A stretch of DNA of 25,166 nt from positions 1-25,166 of IMG/VR virus record IMGVR_UViG_3300006805_000145. One strand, written 5' to 3'. Below the pieces are notes generated by a model. It searched no databases. It saw nothing but the letters and a program-made list of their open reading frames with translations, and was not told where the DNA came from. The DNA is from a virus. Both the position numbers and the translations under genes were made by a program. Shown piece after piece: positions 13,663 to 21,402 of the stretch (position 1 is its first letter; each line of letters starts with the position of its first letter).

Positions 13663-15852
13663 ATGAAGGTAAGTGTTTATATAGGAGAAGATAAAGTAGA
13701 TTTGTTTGATGATGAGAAAATCTCTATCACACAAAAGTTAAATGATATAGAAAAGTTAAGTAATGTATTTACCGACTTTACTAATAGTTTTACTGTACCT
13801 GCTACACAAACTAATAATAGAATATTTAAACACTATTATGATGTTGATGTTGCAGGTAATTTTAATGCTAATATTAGAGTAGATGGATTTATAGAGATAG
13901 ATACTTTACCATTTAAGTCTGGTCAATTTCAATTAGAAGGTGTCAGTGTTAAACAACATGTTCCTGATAATTATAAGATAACATTTTATAGTAAGACATC
14001 ACAATTAACTGAATTGTTTGGTGATGATTTTATAAGTAAATTAGATTATAATAAAAGTGGTATAAAAACTTGGAATACTTTATCACAATTTGATTATGAT
14101 TATAATGAAACTAATTTAGTAAAAACTTTACAAGATATTACATTTTTAAATGGTGATATAATAACTCCTTTAATTTCTTATACAGATAGAGATTGGAATT
14201 ATGGTGGTGGTCCTGTTGGATCTGATATATCATCAAATACGTATCCAATAAAAAATAGTGAACTTAATTCTGCATTAAGAATAATTAGAATTATAGAAGG
14301 TATAGAAACTAAATATAATATAACTATATCAAGAGGTTTTTTTGGAACACCTATGTTTAATCAACTATATATGTGGTGTAACTCAATTGCTAAAGAAACA
14401 ACAACTGATATAGAGTTGGATTTTTCACAAGGTATTACAATAACTAATCCTGGTGGTGGTTCACCATTAACTGGTTTAACTGCATCTGTGGATATAGTAA
14501 ATAATATATTTACTGCAGGTAAAGTAAATGGTACACCAATTTCACCACCCAACTCACCACCTTATTTAAGAGTTACTATTAAAAATTTAAGAGATATAAA
14601 GACTAATGATATACAAGTAGGTAAACAATGTAATATAAGAGTTTTTGATGTAGATACAAATACAGACTTTTATATAGGTTCATCTAATACAAATAGTTCA
14701 GGGGATGTTTTATTTAATATACCAATGTCTAATACAGGTCCTTATACAAGTAGATATAAAATATATTTTAAGAATTTTAGTAGTTTATCTTTTACAAGTT
14801 TTGATTGTGAATTTGGATATATTAGATTTTTTGGAACAAAGGGTGCTGTTTATTATCTATGGACTGCATATGGTAGTTATAATAATTTGGTTACTAATAA
14901 TTTATATAAAATAGAAAATTATCTACCAAATATGAAAGTAATAGATTTCTTACAAGGTATTATGAAAATGTTTAAGTTAGTTATAAGACCGATTACAACA
15001 ACATCATTTTATATTGATACATTAGATAATTTTTATTCGGATGGTACTATATTAGATATAACAAAATATATTGATCAAAGTACAATACAAGTAGATAGAC
15101 CAATAGTTTATAATAAAATAGAATTTAAATACCAATTAACAGATAATGTTAATGGTAAGAACTTTAGATTATTTAATGATCCAGTTAATAAAAAAATTGG
15201 TTATGGTGATTATCAATATACCATACCATTAGTTGCTAATAAAGAAACATTATCTGTTGAATTACCATTTGAAAATATGTTGTTTGAAAGATTACCACTT
15301 ATATCAACAACACAAAGTATTTATACTAATGTTTTGATTGGGCAGTCTTGTAAATTAAATGATGACCAAACACTTTCCCCAAATGATAGTAAACCTATTT
15401 TGTTTTTTAATAATGGTTTAATTGATTATCAATTAGTTGTTGATGATACTATATTGGATTATTATCCAATAAAATTTAAGTTTCAAGCTAATACGGTTTT
15501 AACATTTACATATTCATATTTAGTTGGAACATCTAATAATAAAGATATAAATTTAGTAACAGATACATTGAACTTTGATAGTAAAATAGATCCTTGGTTT
15601 TTAGAAGAATTACCACAATCATTATTTTCAAATTATTGGAATAATTGGTTAGAAACAATATATGATACGAGACAAAGAAAGTTTAAGTTTGAAGGTTATT
15701 TACCTCCAAGATATATTCAAGAGTTATCATTAAATGATGCTTTAATAATAGGACAGAATAGATATAATATAAGTGATTACACAATAGATTTAGTAACAGG
15801 TAAGACTACGTTTAATCTATTCAATGATATAAAAAAACAACAAATAATTTAA
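13663..15852 (+). CDS. Large tail structural protein (baseplate or tail-hub-like)
   Basis: 729 residues. The N-terminus, MKVSVYIGEDKVDLFDDE, followed by VFTDFTNSFTVPAT (about 36-49) and IFKHYYDVDV, is a signature I recall in large tail proteins of Bacteroidota phages and prophages; VDGFIEIDTLPFKSGQFQLE continues it. The C-terminus (PPRYIQELSLNDALII, then YNISDYTIDLVTGKTTFNLF) also fits. No enzymatic motif is seen. Place in the tail, between the propeller protein and the chaperone/tape-measure genes, suggests a hub or distal-tail component. The last residues, FNDIKKQQII, are encoded by a 26-bp sequence repeated at the end of the next gene. Confidence 0.65.
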   Translation: MKVSVYIGEDKVDLFDDEKISITQKLNDIEKLSNVFTDFTNSFTVPATQTNNRIFKHYYDVDVAGNFNANIRVDGFIEIDTLPFKSGQFQLEGVSVKQHVPDNYKITFYSKTSQLTELFGDDFISKLDYNKSGIKTWNTLSQFDYDYNETNLVKTLQDITFLNGDIITPLISYTDRDWNYGGGPVGSDISSNTYPIKNSELNSALRIIRIIEGIETKYNITISRGFFGTPMFNQLYMWCNSIAKETTTDIELDFSQGITITNPGGGSPLTGLTASVDIVNNIFTAGKVNGTPISPPNSPPYLRVTIKNLRDIKTNDIQVGKQCNIRVFDVDTNTDFYIGSSNTNSSGDVLFNIPMSNTGPYTSRYKIYFKNFSSLSFTSFDCEFGYIRFFGTKGAVYYLWTAYGSYNNLVTNNLYKIENYLPNMKVIDFLQGIMKMFKLVIRPITTTSFYIDTLDNFYSDGTILDITKYIDQSTIQVDRPIVYNKIEFKYQLTDNVNGKNFRLFNDPVNKKIGYGDYQYTIPLVANKETLSVELPFENMLFERLPLISTTQSIYTNVLIGQSCKLNDDQTLSPNDSKPILFFNNGLIDYQLVVDDTILDYYPIKFKFQANTVLTFTYSYLVGTSNNKDINLVTDTLNFDSKIDPWFLEELPQSLFSNYWNNWLETIYDTRQRKFKFEGYLPPRYIQELSLNDALIIGQNRYNISDYTIDLVTGKTTFNLFNDIKKQQII
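15819..15844 (+). repeat. 26-bp direct repeat, left copy (flanks the SET gene)
   Basis: A perfect 26-bp copy, starting ATTCAATGATAT and ending AACAACAAA, at the 3' end of the tail gene. The second copy is at 16225-16250, 406 bp downstream. Both are read in the same frame as FNDIKKQQ. Confidence 0.95.
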
Positions 15853-15853
15853 G

Positions 15854-16255
15854 ATGGATATATTTTTATCAAATAAGTTATATTGTAAAAAGTCCAATAT
15901 ACCAGGTGCTGGTTATGGAGTATTTACAAAAGAAGATATTAAAAAAGGAGAAGTAATAGAAGTTTCAAGATTTATAAAAATAGATTTAGATTTATATGAC
16001 TATCTAAATAAAGATATAATTAATATATTATATAATTTTCCGAAAAAAATGCCTAAATTTTTTAGTATAGTTTTTGGTTATGGTTCATTATATAATTCAT
16101 CATTAGATAATATAACAAATAATGTTGATTGGATTACAGATGAAGAAAATGATGTTTTTATCTATTCAAGTGTTGTTGATATAAAAAAAGATAGTGAATT
16201 ATATATATATTATAATAACCAAGAATTCAATGATATAAAAAAACAACAAACATAA
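15854..16255 (+). CDS. SET-domain protein (putative lysine methyltransferase)
   Basis: 133 residues, about the size of a minimal SET domain. IPGAGYGVFTKEDIKKGEVI (about 16-35) is the N-terminal SET motif (GxGxGVFA--I--GE-I); FGYGSLYNSSLDNITNNVDW (about 72-91) corresponds to the NHS-xPN motif that forms the cofactor and substrate site, and DSELYIYYNN (about 112-121) to the C-terminal EL-xDY motif with the catalytic Tyr region. The usual His of NHS is Ser here, so activity is uncertain. SET proteins methylate lysines using S-adenosylmethionine; the target is unknown. It sits inside the tail operon, with a stop overlapping the chaperone start (TAATG), between 26-bp direct repeats: cargo rather than a structural gene. 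Confidence 0.75.
   Translation: MDIFLSNKLYCKKSNIPGAGYGVFTKEDIKKGEVIEVSRFIKIDLDLYDYLNKDIINILYNFPKKMPKFFSIVFGYGSLYNSSLDNITNNVDWITDEENDVFIYSSVVDIKKDSELYIYYNNQEFNDIKKQQT
16225..16250 (+). repeat. 26-bp direct repeat, right copy (end of the SET gene)
   Basis: Identical to 15819-15844 over 26 bp, including a run of seven A. It encodes the last residues of the SET protein (FNDIKKQQ, then T) and lies 4 bp before the chaperone start codon. Confidence 0.95.
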
Positions 16256-16854
16256 TGAAGATAGAAAGTTTAATGGATTTAACAATAGAGGATTATTTAA
16301 TGATTATATCATTAAGTGGTAAAGAAGAAAGTTTTATTACAAAAGAATTAGTAAGATATTTTAATTTAGGTCATTTAAGTATAACAGAGGTTGATTTATT
16401 TATGAATAATTTAACAGAGATATTAAAAACAGATGCTAAATTTATTCAAAGATTTGAGTTAGATGGTGTTGAATATGGATTTATTCCTAATTTAGATACT
16501 ATAACAGCTGCTGAATGGATAGATATTGATAATTATCAGAAGGATGAAAAAGATATTCATAGACTATTATCTATATTATATAGACCAATAGTTAAAAAGT
16601 TTAACTTTTTTGGTTTATTTAAGGATAGTTTATATAGTATTAAACCATATAACGGAACAACAGAGAAGTTGAGAAAGGCACCACTTGAAGTTTATTTAGG
16701 AGCTATGGTTTTTTTTTATCTTTTAAGCAAGAAGTTATTAGTAGGTTCACATATTTATACCCAGAACAAAACGATTCAGATGATAGTAGAGGACAAAACA
16801 TTAACTATTCCGCAGAAAATCAGTTCGCTGAAGAGTTTGGATGGTATAATTTAG
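16255..16854 (+). CDS. Tail assembly chaperone, unshifted product (G-like)
   Basis: 199 residues in the zero frame. Features: TIEDYLMIISLSGKEESFI (about 9-27), VEYGFIPNLDTITAAEWIDI (about 73-92), a helical middle with LLSILYRPI, then APLEVYLGAMVFF (about 142-154). The pattern FIP-LD-ITxxEWIDID and LYRPI is one I recall in proteins located before the tape measure in Bacteroidota phages; the position supports a tail assembly chaperone that coats the tape measure during tail building. After residue 154 the zero frame continues for 45 residues of poorly protein-like sequence, while the -1 frame gives a convincing domain (see the frameshift product). The start overlaps the SET stop (TAATG). Confidence 0.6.
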   Translation: MKIESLMDLTIEDYLMIISLSGKEESFITKELVRYFNLGHLSITEVDLFMNNLTEILKTDAKFIQRFELDGVEYGFIPNLDTITAAEWIDIDNYQKDEKDIHRLLSILYRPIVKKFNFFGLFKDSLYSIKPYNGTTEKLRKAPLEVYLGAMVFFYLLSKKLLVGSHIYTQNKTIQMIVEDKTLTIPQKISSLKSLDGII

Positions 16855-16985
16855 TATTTAGAGCAGCTAATGAAGATTATTTAAATATGAATAAGGTTTT
16901 AGAATCAAATGTAATAGAGTTTTTAATGTATATAAACTTCTATATAAAAAAACAAGAATTAGAAAGAAGGAGATTAAAGATATGA
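16255..16985 (+). CDS. Tail assembly chaperone, -1 frameshift product (GT-like, 243 residues)
   Basis: If the ribosome slips back one base at 16709-16717, 154 residues are followed by 89 more from frame -1 (codons from 16716 to the TGA at 16983-16985). This extension reads LSFKQEVISRFTYLYPEQ, then an acidic linker (NDSDDSRG), then AENQFAEEFGWYNLVFRAAN, NKVLESNVIEFLMYINFYIK and an Arg/Lys-rich end (ELERRRLKI). It is far more protein-like than the zero-frame tail. In lambda and many other long-tailed phages the chaperone gene before the tape measure makes such a shifted GT product. A one-base sequencing error in the T9 run, hiding a single continuous gene, is the alternative. Confidence 0.6.
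16709..16717 (+). promoter_or_regulatory. Slippery T9 run for -1 ribosomal frameshifting
   Basis: Zero-frame codons GTT TTT TTT TAT contain the heptamer T TTT TTT, which lets both ribosomal tRNAs re-pair one base back. The -1 frame is closed by TGA at 16686-16688, so the shift must occur after 16688; among candidate sites before the zero-frame stop this is the only canonical slippery heptamer I see. Confidence 0.6.
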
Positions 16986-17128
16986 TAAGTGAAACAATAA
17001 AATTATTACAGATTTATGATTATCATAAACAAGGTAAAATAGTAGAAATAGCTAAAGGTAGATATGAGATAATAACCTTTAGAAATATATTTAGAAAAAT
17101 TAAAAGAAAAATTAAGAACATATTATGA
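16982..17128 (+). CDS. 48-residue basic protein between chaperone and tape measure
   Basis: The ATG at 16982 overlaps the TGA of the frameshift product (ATGA), and its own TGA overlaps the ATG of the tape measure (ATGA at 17125-17128). Double overlap argues strongly for a translated, coupled gene. The product has an N-terminal helix (ETIKLLQIYDYHKQGKIVEI) and a basic C-terminus (RKIKRKIKNIL). It has no known motif. It could be a separate small chaperone component or just a coupling ORF. Its existence also supports the -1 frame stop at 16985 as a genuine gene end. Confidence 0.65.
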   Translation: MISETIKLLQIYDYHKQGKIVEIAKGRYEIITFRNIFRKIKRKIKNIL

Positions 17129-19005
17129 GTGATTTAAAGAAGGTTATATCAATTGATTTGAGTGATAATACCAAACAAGGTTTCGATAATATAGAACAAA
17201 CATTTAAAGATGTTGATAACTCTATTAAAAAAGCCGAAGGTACAACAAACAATTTAAGAACAGAACTTAAACAATTACAAAAGGATTTATTATCAGGTAA
17301 ATTTACTGGTGAAGAATTTGTTCAAGCAACAAACAGAGCAGGTGAATTGAGAGATAGTATTGGAGATTTGAATGCAAGAATTAAAGTATTAGGTTCTGAT
17401 ACAAGAACTCTTGATGGTTTAATTGGTGCTGCTGAAGGTATTGCTGGTGGATTTGCATTAGCACAAGGTGCTGCAGGTCTATTCGGATCTGAAAATGATG
17501 CCTTAGAGAAAAGTTTATTAAAGGTACAATCTTCTATGGCGGTATTACAAGGTCTACAGGCAGTTGCTAATACTTTACAAAAAGAAAGTGCTGCTCGTAT
17601 AGCAGTAACAACCGCTGCTCAAAATCTATATACATTTGCAGTAGGTGGTTCATCAGGTGCTTTAAAAGTATTTAGATTAGCATTAGCTGGTACCGGTATT
17701 GGTTTAATTGTAATAGCTTTAGTTGAATTATATCAAAACTTTGATAAAGTTAAAGCAGCTGTATTAAATTTAGTTCCTGGTCTTTCTTTAGTAGGTGATT
17801 TCTTAGGTGGTATTATTGATCAGGTTACTGACTTTGTTGGTATAACTTCTGATGCAACAAGAGAAATTGATGGTTTAGTTAAAGCCGCTGAGAAGTCTGC
17901 TGAATCATCACAAAGATTTTTAGATACACAAGGTTATAAATATGATGAATATACAAAGAGAAAAATACAAGCTAATTTAGATTACGCTGCTAATATTAAA
18001 AAGACCAATGAAGATGAGAAATTATCTGAACAACAAAAGTTAATTGATATTAAAGCTTATAGAGATAAAGCAGACTTTGAGATAGCACAAGCAGATAAAG
18101 ATAGAGCTACTGAGAGACAAAAGAAAAGAGATGATGAAGTAGCTAAAGAAAAGGAAAAAGCTGACAAAATTGAAAAAGATAGGGTAACTAAATTTGAAAA
18201 GGAAAAAGCGGATACTATTGCTAATGGTGATGCTATACAAGCAAGTCTTAATGCTATTGCACAAAAAAGATTAGATAAAGAAGCAGAGAATAAAGCTAAG
18301 GCTGATGCTATACAACAAGGTCTTTTAGAAGATGGTGAATCTCCTTTAGATAAATTACAAAGACAATATGATGAAGAGAGAGCTATTTTAGAAGCAGCTC
18401 ATCAAAATACTTTATTATTAGATGCTAAATTTGTTACAGATAAAAAAGCATTAGAAGATCAAGATACTCTTAATAAACAAGAGAATGCCGCAGCACAAGA
18501 AGAGATCGAAGCTAAGAAAGCTGCAGCACGTGAACAATGGTTAGCTGCTGGTGCAAACACATTAAATCAAGCATCTGAATTATTAGGAAGAAGTACAGAT
18601 GCAGGTAAGGCAGCAGCAATAGCAGCAGCAACTATTGAGACATATCAAAGTGCTGTGTCATCTTATAACTCATTATCTGGAATACCAGTTGTTGGTCCTG
18701 CATTAGGAGCAGTTGCTGCGGGTGTTGCGGTTGCATCTGGTATTGCTAATGTTAAAAAGATATTATCTGTTAAAACACCAAAAGGTGGTGGGGGTGGTGG
18801 AGTTCCAGGTGGTGGATCACCAGTTGCTACACCTGCTTCACCACAAGCACAATTTAATATAGTTGGTCAATCATCTAATAATCAATTAGCACAAACAATT
18901 GCTGGTGCTCAACAACAACCAGTTCAAGCATTTGTAGTTGCAGGTGAAGTATCAACACAACAAGCATTAGATAGAAATAAAATACAGAATAGTACTTTTC
19001 TATAA
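17125..19005 (+). CDS. Tape measure protein
   Basis: 626 residues. Layout: N-terminal helix-rich part with heptads (residues about 1-95), Gly/Ala-rich hydrophobic segments GLIGAAEGIAGGFALAQGAA (about 96-115), GTGIGLIVIALVELY (about 190-204) and LVGDFLGGIIDQV (about 218-230), a long charged coiled coil (about 265-480), a further hydrophobic stretch (VVGPALGAVAAGVAVASGI, about 520-538), then a Gly-rich linker and a Gln/Ala-rich end. This is the standard form of tape measure proteins of long-tailed phages; length sets the tail length, roughly 90-95 nm if the usual 1.5 angstrom per residue holds. Hydrophobic segments may help DNA cross the host membrane. The start overlaps the preceding stop (ATGA). 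Confidence 0.85.
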   Translation: MSDLKKVISIDLSDNTKQGFDNIEQTFKDVDNSIKKAEGTTNNLRTELKQLQKDLLSGKFTGEEFVQATNRAGELRDSIGDLNARIKVLGSDTRTLDGLIGAAEGIAGGFALAQGAAGLFGSENDALEKSLLKVQSSMAVLQGLQAVANTLQKESAARIAVTTAAQNLYTFAVGGSSGALKVFRLALAGTGIGLIVIALVELYQNFDKVKAAVLNLVPGLSLVGDFLGGIIDQVTDFVGITSDATREIDGLVKAAEKSAESSQRFLDTQGYKYDEYTKRKIQANLDYAANIKKTNEDEKLSEQQKLIDIKAYRDKADFEIAQADKDRATERQKKRDDEVAKEKEKADKIEKDRVTKFEKEKADTIANGDAIQASLNAIAQKRLDKEAENKAKADAIQQGLLEDGESPLDKLQRQYDEERAILEAAHQNTLLLDAKFVTDKKALEDQDTLNKQENAAAQEEIEAKKAAAREQWLAAGANTLNQASELLGRSTDAGKAAAIAAATIETYQSAVSSYNSLSGIPVVGPALGAVAAGVAVASGIANVKKILSVKTPKGGGGGGVPGGGSPVATPASPQAQFNIVGQSSNNQLAQTIAGAQQQPVQAFVVAGEVSTQQALDRNKIQNSTFL

Positions 19006-19053
19006 TTTCTTTAAGAAAAACTAACAAAATGAAAAAATAAAGTCTTAATAGAT

Positions 19054-20370
19054 ATGGATTTATATGATGTTAAATATGATGAGAATGTAAATAGTGGTGA
19101 GATATATGCTATTTCATTAGTAGGTGATGACGAAGAACCTGCAAATACATTTGATATTGTTACAATGAGTGATAATCAAAAGGATTTAATTGAAGTTAAA
19201 TTTGCTGCTGATGATAAGGAATTAAGAATGGTATATGCTATTGTATTAAGAGCAGAACAAAAGGTTACAAGAAAGAAAGATAATCAATTAATTGCTATGA
19301 AATTTAGTAAAGATGCTATTAGAGGTTTCTCTCAAGAGTTTTTAGCTAAAGGATATCAATTAAATAGTTCTTGGAATCATGATTATAATCAATGGTTAAA
19401 AGGATTATCTGTAACAGAGTCTTGGTTAGTTGCTGATGGTAACAATGACAAAGGTAATGCTATTGGTTTGAAAGTAGAAACAGATGATTGGTGTGTTGGT
19501 ATTAAACTATCACAAGAATTATGGGATGAATATGTAGTTACTAAGAGAATAAAGGGTGTAAGTATAGACGCTTTTATTAGTATGAATAAAGTATCGATGT
19601 CTAAAATTATCGAAACAGAGAATAAAGAAATAAGTGATAATTCACTTAAATTAAAAAAAATAAACAAAGACAAAATGAGTAAGAAAAATTTTATGAGATC
19701 ATTTATCAAATTATTTGAAAATGTTAAGTTCGCTTCTATTACTGTTGATGGTGTTGATTTGACAGCGGATGCATTTGAATTAGATGAGGTAGTTACAATG
19801 GAAGATGAGAATGGGGATATGATACCAGTTGGTGTTAAAGTATTTCAAGATGGTGGTTTTGAATATGAAACTGATGCTGATGGTAAAATCGTTAGAAAAG
19901 ATGAGGTTAAACAAGATGAAGAAACACCTGCACCTGATTCTAACTTAGAACAAACAACAGCTAAAAAAGAAAAACAAACTCTTTCAGGAGAACTTGGTGC
20001 TTATATTGAGTTACCAGTTGGTGTTAATACTTTAGCTGATGGAACAGTAGTTACTGTTGAAGAAGTTACAGAAGGTGAAGGAGATACTGCATTTACATAT
20101 AATTCAATTGTATCTTATGTACCTGCTGAAACATCAGCACCAGAAACTACACCATCTAATGATGCAGTTCAGATGAGTTTATTGTTAGCTAAACTTCAAG
20201 AAGATTTAGAAAAACTAACAAAAAATCAAAATGAAGTCTTAATAGAGAACGAAAAATTGAAATCATTACCAACTGATGTTAAGATGAAATCAATTTCAGG
20301 TTACAATAAAGTAGAAACTAAAACATTGACTTCAAGAGAGAAAATGGTAATGGCATTACTACAAAAATAA
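19054..20370 (+). CDS. Prohead protease (XkdF-like) fused to a scaffold domain
   Basis: 438 residues. Residues about 55-185 match the PBSX XkdF-type prohead protease: IAMKFSKDAIRGFSQEFL, a conserved His in NSSWNHDY (His109), LSVTESWLVADG, DDWCVGIKL, and RIKGVSIDAF with the candidate nucleophile Ser170. After a Lys/Ser-rich linker the C-terminal half (about 208-438) is acidic, with a coiled coil near residues 370-405 (SLLLAKLQEDLEKL, then ENEKLKSL), as expected of a scaffold. The protease cleaves scaffold and capsid protein during head maturation. The major capsid gene follows after 24 bp. An internal ATG at 19675 with an A-rich leader probably also yields the scaffold alone. Confidence 0.75.
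   Translation: MDLYDVKYDENVNSGEIYAISLVGDDEEPANTFDIVTMSDNQKDLIEVKFAADDKELRMVYAIVLRAEQKVTRKKDNQLIAMKFSKDAIRGFSQEFLAKGYQLNSSWNHDYNQWLKGLSVTESWLVADGNNDKGNAIGLKVETDDWCVGIKLSQELWDEYVVTKRIKGVSIDAFISMNKVSMSKIIETENKEISDNSLKLKKINKDKMSKKNFMRSFIKLFENVKFASITVDGVDLTADAFELDEVVTMEDENGDMIPVGVKVFQDGGFEYETDADGKIVRKDEVKQDEETPAPDSNLEQTTAKKEKQTLSGELGAYIELPVGVNTLADGTVVTVEEVTEGEGDTAFTYNSIVSYVPAETSAPETTPSNDAVQMSLLLAKLQEDLEKLTKNQNEVLIENEKLKSLPTDVKMKSISGYNKVETKTLTSREKMVMALLQK
19675..20370 (+). CDS. Nested scaffold protein from an internal start (putative)
   Basis: Codon 208 of the protease-scaffold gene is an ATG (19675) preceded by an A-rich stretch (about 19645-19674) just like the leaders of independent genes in this window. 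It lies exactly between the protease domain and the acidic coiled-coil domain. Initiation here would give a 231-residue scaffold in excess over the fused protease, the same arrangement as lambda C and Nu3. The A-rich stretch also encodes an ordinary Lys/Asn-rich linker, so it might be coincidence. Confidence 0.45.
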   Translation: MSKKNFMRSFIKLFENVKFASITVDGVDLTADAFELDEVVTMEDENGDMIPVGVKVFQDGGFEYETDADGKIVRKDEVKQDEETPAPDSNLEQTTAKKEKQTLSGELGAYIELPVGVNTLADGTVVTVEEVTEGEGDTAFTYNSIVSYVPAETSAPETTPSNDAVQMSLLLAKLQEDLEKLTKNQNEVLIENEKLKSLPTDVKMKSISGYNKVETKTLTSREKMVMALLQK

Positions 20371-20394
20371 AACAAAAAAAAATTATAACAAAAA

Positions 20395-21309
20395 ATGGCA
20401 ACAACTTTAACTATTAACTCTAATTATATTGGAGAAGAAGCAGGACAAATTTTTGGTAAAGCATTTAGAGAAGCTAATACTATCTCAAGAGGTTTAGTAA
20501 ATGTTATTCCTAATATAAATAAGATAGCTTATTTAAGAAAAATCGACTACACAGCAGGTAGACAAGACTTCGCTTGTGGATGGAACCCAATTGGTACAGT
20601 AGCTTTTAACGAAGTTTCATTAGAGCCAAAGGTTATTGAAATTCCTTTAGAATTGTGTAAACAAGACTTTAGAGATGTATTTGATCAAGCTAAAATGGGA
20701 TTCTCTTCTTGGAACAAAAACTTCGAAGGATTGGATGAAGCAACTGCAATCACTGCAGAAATCCTTTTAGACACAGCAGTAGCAACTGATAATGATATGT
20801 GGGTTGGACCAACATCATCTGCAACTGGTAGATTTACAGGATTTATTCCTCAATTACAAGAAGTTAGTTCAGGTGCTATCAAAGTAACTGCAACAGCTTC
20901 TGTAACATCAACAAACGTTGCTGGAGAATTAGCAAGAATGTTAGTAGCAATACCAACTTCTATTAAAACTGCACCAGATGCTGTATTTGCTATCTCAACA
21001 AACGTTGCTGATGCACTTTCAAATGCACAAAATATCGGTCAAATAACTTACGGTACTGTATTAAACGAAAATCAATTAAGATGGGGTAGATATACATTAG
21101 AAGTTATTGATGCATTACCAGATGATACAATGGTTTTCTACCAAAGAAAGAATTTAGTATTCGGTACTGGTCTTTTATCTGACCACAATGAAATCTATAT
21201 TGATTCTACTTCACCAGAGAGAATTAAAGAAGGAAATGTAGTTATTAAAATGGTTTACTCTGCAGGTACTGCAATCGTTAGACCATCAGAAGTAGTTCTT
21301 TATAACTAA
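20395..21309 (+). CDS. Major capsid protein (HK97-fold type, putative)
   Basis: 304 residues. Position right after the protease-scaffold gene, its length and its composition support the major capsid protein. Segments such as YLRKIDYTAGRQDFACGWNP, LEPKVIEIPLELCKQDF and FIPQLQ are of the kind found in HK97-fold capsid proteins of Bacteroidota phages; the C-terminal half has the repeating domain pattern (VVIKMVYSAGTAIVRPSEVV). The codon choice differs from the neighbours: many C-ending codons (TTC, AAC, GAC, ATC), as expected of a very highly expressed gene. There is no extended N-terminal delta domain, consistent with a separate scaffold. A strong inverted repeat follows the stop. Confidence 0.75.
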   Translation: MATTLTINSNYIGEEAGQIFGKAFREANTISRGLVNVIPNINKIAYLRKIDYTAGRQDFACGWNPIGTVAFNEVSLEPKVIEIPLELCKQDFRDVFDQAKMGFSSWNKNFEGLDEATAITAEILLDTAVATDNDMWVGPTSSATGRFTGFIPQLQEVSSGAIKVTATASVTSTNVAGELARMLVAIPTSIKTAPDAVFAISTNVADALSNAQNIGQITYGTVLNENQLRWGRYTLEVIDALPDDTMVFYQRKNLVFGTGLLSDHNEIYIDSTSPERIKEGNVVIKMVYSAGTAIVRPSEVVLYN

Positions 21310-21324
21310 TAATAAAATATAATT

Positions 21325-21376
21325 TAATATAAGGGTCTGTAAAGAACTCAAGGTTAGAATAAGGGCCCTTATATTA
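21325..21376 (+). promoter_or_regulatory. Stem structure between capsid and tail-tube genes
   Basis: TAATATAAGGG (21325-21335) pairs perfectly with CCCTTATATTA (21366-21376). The right side also forms the 14-bp palindrome ATAAGGGCCCTTAT (21359-21372), so the left arm and the palindrome's left half compete for the same partner. No T run follows. It may protect the 3' end of the capsid message or set the ratio between capsid and the next gene. Confidence 0.6.
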
Positions 21377-21402
21377 CATTAGAAAAAATAATAAAAGAAA
21401 AT

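Noticed and set aside
19006-19053. Short ORF and small hairpin between tape measure and protease
   Set aside because: The ATG there is followed by two Lys codons and a stop, and the TTTCT/AGAAA stem lacks a T run; probably just a leader.
19389-19709. Antisense 106-codon ORF within the protease gene
   Set aside because: It is antisense to the conserved XkdF-like domain; long antisense frames are expected here because AT-rich sense codons limit reverse stops.
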